Both the position numbers and the translations under genes were made by a program. From the NCBI RefSeq assembly GCF_902506455.1, contig NZ_LR733844.1, forward strand, positions 3,096,666 through 3,160,665: a stretch of 64,000 nucleotides of DNA, given 5' to 3'. This document shows positions 61,062 through 64,000 of this stretch, piece after piece (within the stretch, counting starts at the first letter, position 1; each line of letters begins with the position of its first letter). A model generated the notes under the pieces. It saw nothing but the letters and a program-made list of their open reading frames with translations, had not been told where the DNA came from and searched no databases. The stretch is from Sphingomonas sp. 8AM. GTDB lineage: Bacteria > Pseudomonadota > Alphaproteobacteria > Sphingomonadales > Sphingomonadaceae.

Positions 61062-61090
61062 TTGATCGCCGCGATTGCTCTCGCTATAGC
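61062..61090 (+). promoter_or_regulatory. Sigma-70-like promoter of tRNA-Ser
   Basis: TTGATC (61062-61067), 17-base spacer, TATAGC (61085-61090); the tRNA begins 18 bases after the -10. Confidence 0.75.
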
Positions 61091-61108
61091 CGCGCCTCAC
61101 GCCGACCC

Positions 61109-61198
61109 GGAGACGTGGGTGAGTGGCTGAAACCAACGCTTTGCTAAAGCGTCGTACGGGAAACCGTACCGAGGGTTCGAATCCCTCCGTCTCCGCCA
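61109..61198 (+). tRNA. tRNA-Ser, anticodon GCT
   Basis: 90 bases including an encoded CCA. The 7-bp acceptor stem is GGAGACG with CGTCTCC. Anticodon stem ACGCT/AGCGT holds the loop TTGCTAA with GCT at 61143-61145. A long variable arm (CGTACGGGAAACCGTACCG) marks a class II tRNA, and the T loop is GGTTCGAATCC. Reads AGC and AGT serine codons. Confidence 0.97.
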
Positions 61199-61231
61199 AA
61201 CCTTGACAGCACAGCTACTCCCCTTCGGCCT

Positions 61232-62185
61232 TCAGCTGCGGCGGATCAGTGCGCGCGCGAGGCGGCGGTCTTCCAGCGAATAGTACAGCCAGATCGCGCC
61301 CGCCGCGTCGACGACCACAGCGGCGGCGAAGGCGATGTCGGTCGCGGCTCGGTCGTCCACCGGCGGTGGCGTGACCAGCGGCTGGATGCCGCGCGCCACC
61401 ACGTGCGTATAGTCGGCGTCGAACGCGACCCAGCCGATCCGCCAGCGCGCATCGCGCGTCGCACCGTTGTAGAACATCACCGGTGTCGTCGGATCGTCGG
61501 TCAGCAACGGGCCGGTGGAGAGATGCCAGTCGTCCCAGCTGTCGGTGCGCGGCATGAAGGGCGTAGGCTGCTCGTTCCACGGCCCGCCCGGCGCGGTGCC
61601 GATCGCCAGCCCGACGCGCGACGCCTCGTCGGCGGCATATTCGTAGAACAGCCGCCAGCGCCCGTCCGGCGTGCGGTCGATCGTCGCTTCCTTGGTGTTG
61701 CCCTCCGACTTGGTGGACGCGAGCGCAACGCCGCTCTTGATCAGGCGGTCGAGCGTCGGGCCGGTCGCATAGGAAAGTTCGCTGTGGGCCTGATCGGCGC
61801 GGACACCCGAGTAATAGACGATATAACCGTCGTCGCCACGGATGACAGTCGGGTCCTCGACACCGCCGGCGTCATGATCGCCGGGGCCGGGCGCGAGCGA
61901 AGGCGCGTCCAGCATCGTGAAATGCACGCCGTCGTCGCTCCACCCGCTCCAGATCAGCCCGGTGTCGGTCAGCGGCGCATCCGGACGGACGACGGCGCGA
62001 ACCATCAGCCCCCAGCGCCCGTCAGGCTCGCGCCAGACATAGGGGCTCATCAGATCGCGCTCCATCAGCGCAGGCGGGCCCTGCAACGCTACCGTCTCGA
62101 TCCGCTTGACGTTGAAGTCGAGCGCGACGTCGGAGCCGGCGACGACATCCTTGCGGTGCGGATCCGCGATCGTGTCGTCGGTCAT
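61232..62185 (-). CDS. GH130-like glycoside phosphorylase/hydrolase
   Basis: 317 residues. Five-bladed beta-propeller sequence of the GH130/GH43-like kind: MERDLMSPYVWREPDGRWG, the GGVEDPTVIRGDDGYIVYY motif with its conserved Glu-Asp, EGNTKEATIDRTPDGRWRLFYEY, and DWHLSTGPLLT. GH130 enzymes split mannosides with phosphate; some relatives hydrolyse. Substrate is not certain. Its ATG overlaps the SDR stop (ATGA at 62182-62185), so it is translated with the sugar-type dehydrogenase. Confidence 0.8.
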   Translation of the reverse strand: MTDDTIADPHRKDVVAGSDVALDFNVKRIETVALQGPPALMERDLMSPYVWREPDGRWGLMVRAVVRPDAPLTDTGLIWSGWSDDGVHFTMLDAPSLAPGPGDHDAGGVEDPTVIRGDDGYIVYYSGVRADQAHSELSYATGPTLDRLIKSGVALASTKSEGNTKEATIDRTPDGRWRLFYEYAADEASRVGLAIGTAPGGPWNEQPTPFMPRTDSWDDWHLSTGPLLTDDPTTPVMFYNGATRDARWRIGWVAFDADYTHVVARGIQPLVTPPPVDDRAATDIAFAAAVVVDAAGAIWLYYSLEDRRLARALIRRS

Positions 62186-62949
62186 GCGCCGAGCGCCTGC
62201 ATCAGCGACAGCCCGCCGTCGATGACGATCCGCGCGCCGGTGATGTAGCGCGCCCGGTCGGAGGCGAGGAACACGGCGAGGTCGGCCACCTCGTCCGGTT
62301 GCCCGGCACGGCCGAGCGGAATGTTCTTCTCCAGCGTCTGGCGATAGCGCGCGTCCTGCTCCGCGCGCGCGTTCATCGGTGTCAGGATCATGCCCGGCTC
62401 GATCGCATTCACGCGCACGCGATGCGGCGCCTCCTCGATCGCCAGCGTCTCGACCAGATTGGAGAGCCCGCCCTTGGCCGCGCAATAATCGGCGCCCCCG
62501 GCGCGGACAGCATAGGCGTGGATCGACGAGATGTGGATGATCGCCGCATCGCTGGACGCATCGCCGCGGCCGGTGAGGAAGCGCCGCGAGGTGAGGAACG
62601 CGCCGGTCAGGTCGGTGTCGAGCAGCCGCCGCCATTGCTGAAGCGTCATCGCGCGGACCGTTACGCCGCTCATGTTCAACCCGGCCGAATTGACGAGGAC
62701 GTCGGCCGGCCCCCATTCGGCTTCGACGGCAGCGTAGGCCGTATCGACCGACCCTTCGTCGTCGACATGCGCCTGAACGGTCAGCGCGGTGCCGCCCGCC
62801 GAGCGGACGACCCCGGCCGTCACCTCGGCGGCGGCGCGATCCGCATAATAGAGGATCGCGACGCGGTCGCCGCACGCGCCGAATGCCGCGGCGCAGGCGG
62901 CGCCGATGCCCGATTCCGCGCCGGTGACGATGATCGTTCGCTGGGCCAT
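62182..62949 (-). CDS. Short-chain dehydrogenase (glucose dehydrogenase-like)
   Basis: 255 residues. Rossmann motif TGAESGIGAA, catalytic Ser141/Ser142, Tyr155 and Lys159 (HISSIHAY and DYCAAKGG), and NAIEPGMILTPMN. Resembles glucose 1-dehydrogenase or 3-oxoacyl reductase types; its position before the GH130-like gene makes a sugar substrate likely. Divergent from the DUF1080 gene. No promoter was identified with confidence. Confidence 0.87.
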   Translation of the reverse strand: MAQRTIIVTGAESGIGAACAAAFGACGDRVAILYYADRAAAEVTAGVVRSAGGTALTVQAHVDDEGSVDTAYAAVEAEWGPADVLVNSAGLNMSGVTVRAMTLQQWRRLLDTDLTGAFLTSRRFLTGRGDASSDAAIIHISSIHAYAVRAGGADYCAAKGGLSNLVETLAIEEAPHRVRVNAIEPGMILTPMNARAEQDARYRQTLEKNIPLGRAGQPDEVADLAVFLASDRARYITGARIVIDGGLSLMQALGA

Positions 62950-62997
62950 GGGCTATGTCTCCCGTGATGGACGCAGCGCCTAACGCGCATCAGGGCA

Positions 62998-63026
62998 AAA
63001 CGTCCCCGGGTGAATCCCGGACGTTT
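62998..63026. promoter_or_regulatory. Inverted repeat in the divergent sugar-cluster promoter
   Basis: AAACGTCC (62998-63005) and GGACGTTT (63019-63026) face each other across CCGGGTGAATCCC. It lies between the SDR and DUF1080 starts; a candidate operator or mRNA hairpin. Confidence 0.4.
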
Positions 63027-63102
63027 CTTGTAAACAAAAATGAAAGCGTTAAGCCTCTTGGCAAAGGCGGCTTCGGGCGCGCGACAATTCGGGAGAGTGA
63101 AG

Positions 63103-63840
63103 ATGCGTTGGACGATGGGCATCGCGGCGGCGCTGGTGGTGATGGCACCGGCGACCGCGCTGGCGAAGGACAACGGCCTCACTGCTGCCGAGCGTGCGCA
63201 GGGCTGGAAACTGCTGTTCAACGGGCGCGACCTGACGGGCTGGGGAGGGTTCGGCGGCGGCGCGGCGCCCTCGACCTGGACGGTGCGCGACGGGACGCTG
63301 CTGCTGACCAAGGCCGACGGCAAGATGAGCGGCACCGACCTCGTCACCGCCGAGCCCTATGGCGCGTTCGAGCTGACGCTGGACTGGAAGGTCGAGAAGG
63401 GCGGCAACAGCGGCGTGCTGTATCTGGCGCGCAACGTCCCGGGTGCACCGTTGCTCTACGAGAGCGGGCTGGAGATGCAGGTGCTCGACGACGTCGGTCA
63501 TTCGGACGGCAAGATCCCGACCCATCGTGCCGGATCGTTGTACGACATGACGGTGCCGCCAGCCGGTATCGCCAGGCCAGCGGGCAGCTGGAACCATGCG
63601 CGGCTGTTCGTCGAGAACGGGCGCATCCGGCAGTGGCTGAACGGCACGCCGACCGCTGACGTCTCTTATGGCGACGACGCCTGGCGGCAGCGGGTGGCGG
63701 GCTCGAAATTCGCCAAGATGCCGCACTTCGGCACCTTCGACAGCGGGGTGATCGGGCTGCAGGATCATGGCGAGCCGGTGGCGTTCCGCAACATCAAGCT
63801 ACGGCGGATCGGTGCGTCGGCGACCGGGGCCGCCCGGTGA
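63103..63840 (+). CDS. DUF1080 exported protein (3-keto-disaccharide hydrolase-like)
   Basis: 245 residues. Signal peptide ([17 protein letters not shown]), then one DUF1080 concanavalin-like domain ([47 protein letters not shown], the conserved [14 protein letters not shown]). Some members cleave 3-keto glycosides. ATG at 63103 follows GGGAGAG. The GMC oxidoreductase begins with a GTGA overlap, so the two are made together; such oxidoreductases make the 3-keto sugar, fitting this role. Confidence 0.87.
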   Translation: MRWTMGIAAALVVMAPATALAKDNGLTAAERAQGWKLLFNGRDLTGWGGFGGGAAPSTWTVRDGTLLLTKADGKMSGTDLVTAEPYGAFELTLDWKVEKGGNSGVLYLARNVPGAPLLYESGLEMQVLDDVGHSDGKIPTHRAGSLYDMTVPPAGIARPAGSWNHARLFVENGRIRQWLNGTPTADVSYGDDAWRQRVAGSKFAKMPHFGTFDSGVIGLQDHGEPVAFRNIKLRRIGASATGAAR

Positions 63841-64000
63841 CCGCGGCGGGGGGCGACGGTTCGGTTGATGTCATCATCGTCGGCTCCGGCGCGGCGGGCG
63901 GGATGGCGGCCTATACGCTGACCAAGGCCGGCGTGCGCTGCCTGATCCTCGAGGCCGGGCGCGATTACGATCCACAGGCCGAGGTCAACATGTTCGCCCC
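63837..64000 (+). CDS. GMC-family oxidoreductase, N-terminal part only
   Basis: First 54 codons, cut by the window end. GTG start overlaps the previous stop. Shows the FAD-binding [20 protein letters not shown] and [18 protein letters not shown], typical of glucoside 3-dehydrogenase and related GMC enzymes that oxidise sugars at C3. Function is inferred from the partner DUF1080 gene. Confidence 0.85.
   Translation, partial: MTAAGGDGSVDVIIVGSGAAGGMAAYTLTKAGVRCLILEAGRDYDPQAEVNMFA

Noticed and set aside
60951..61199. Extended start for the DUF1134 gene through the tRNA-Ser region
   Set aside because: It would translate the tRNA gene and displace the signal peptide; ATG 60950 gives a normal export signal.

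Overview
The window is chromosomal DNA of high GC from an alphaproteobacterium, most likely Sphingomonas or a close relative (Sphingomonadales). Support comes from the separate F0 ATP synthase operon in the order I-a-c-b'-b, the metZ-apaG pair, the ydbH-ynbE-ydbL operon, a DUF1134 (EipA-type) envelope protein, very tight GTGA/ATGA gene overlaps, frequent GTG/TTG starts and many short palindromic intergenic repeats. No rRNA, CRISPR array, insertion sequence, prophage or plasmid gene was found. The genus is inference; no rRNA is present to confirm it.

Left part (1-16 kb): a short-chain dehydrogenase gene broken by two frameshifts and a stop, a DUF3772/MscS channel, a membrane GGDEF-EAL protein, an MFS transporter convergent with a LysR regulator, apaG and metZ, a membrane mannosyltransferase-like GT39 protein convergent with a GT2-GtrA fusion, then recO-leuB and uvrC.

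Middle (16-31.7 kb): a DUF885 peptidase-like lipoprotein-free exported protein, the F0 operon (atpI-B-E-F'-F) with a terminator and a good promoter, the ydbH-ynbE-ydbL outer-membrane lipid homeostasis operon, radC, a pdxH-CDF-phzF operon, and a ku-ligD end-joining pair.

31.7-48 kb: an ATP-grasp/alpha-E fusion with a transglutaminase (predicted peptide-modification cassette), a CbpA-like DnaJ protein, a YihY membrane protein, fabI, a GNAT acetyltransferase, a small unknown protein translationally coupled to a chemotaxis-type receptor, an operon of FAD oxidoreductase, rluE and an RNase H-like protein, a flavin oxidoreductase group with an HxlR regulator, and a stress-type group (YciF-like ferritin fold, hemerythrin, small hydrophilic protein) with an EcfG-like promoter.

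48-64 kb: a three-subunit molybdenum aldehyde oxidoreductase (PaoABC type) with its maturation genes xdhC and mocA-like, a MacA-type adaptor with separate ABC ATPase and permease, an orphan C-terminal ompA fragment, ygfZ, a dihydroorotase-family gene, a DUF1134 gene, tRNA-Ser(GCT), and the start of a carbohydrate cluster (GH130-like, SDR, DUF1080 and a GMC oxidoreductase cut by the window end) that resembles a 3-keto-glycoside route.

Four families of inverted repeats are scattered between genes: family A (eleven copies, arms beginning CGTCATTGCGAGCG), family B (CGTCGCCCCGGA), family C (CGTCATTCCCGCGCAGGC) and family D (about 133 bp, CGTCGCCCCTGCGCAGGC). One family A copy is inserted inside a family C copy, and one family B arm supplies the stop codon of a gene.
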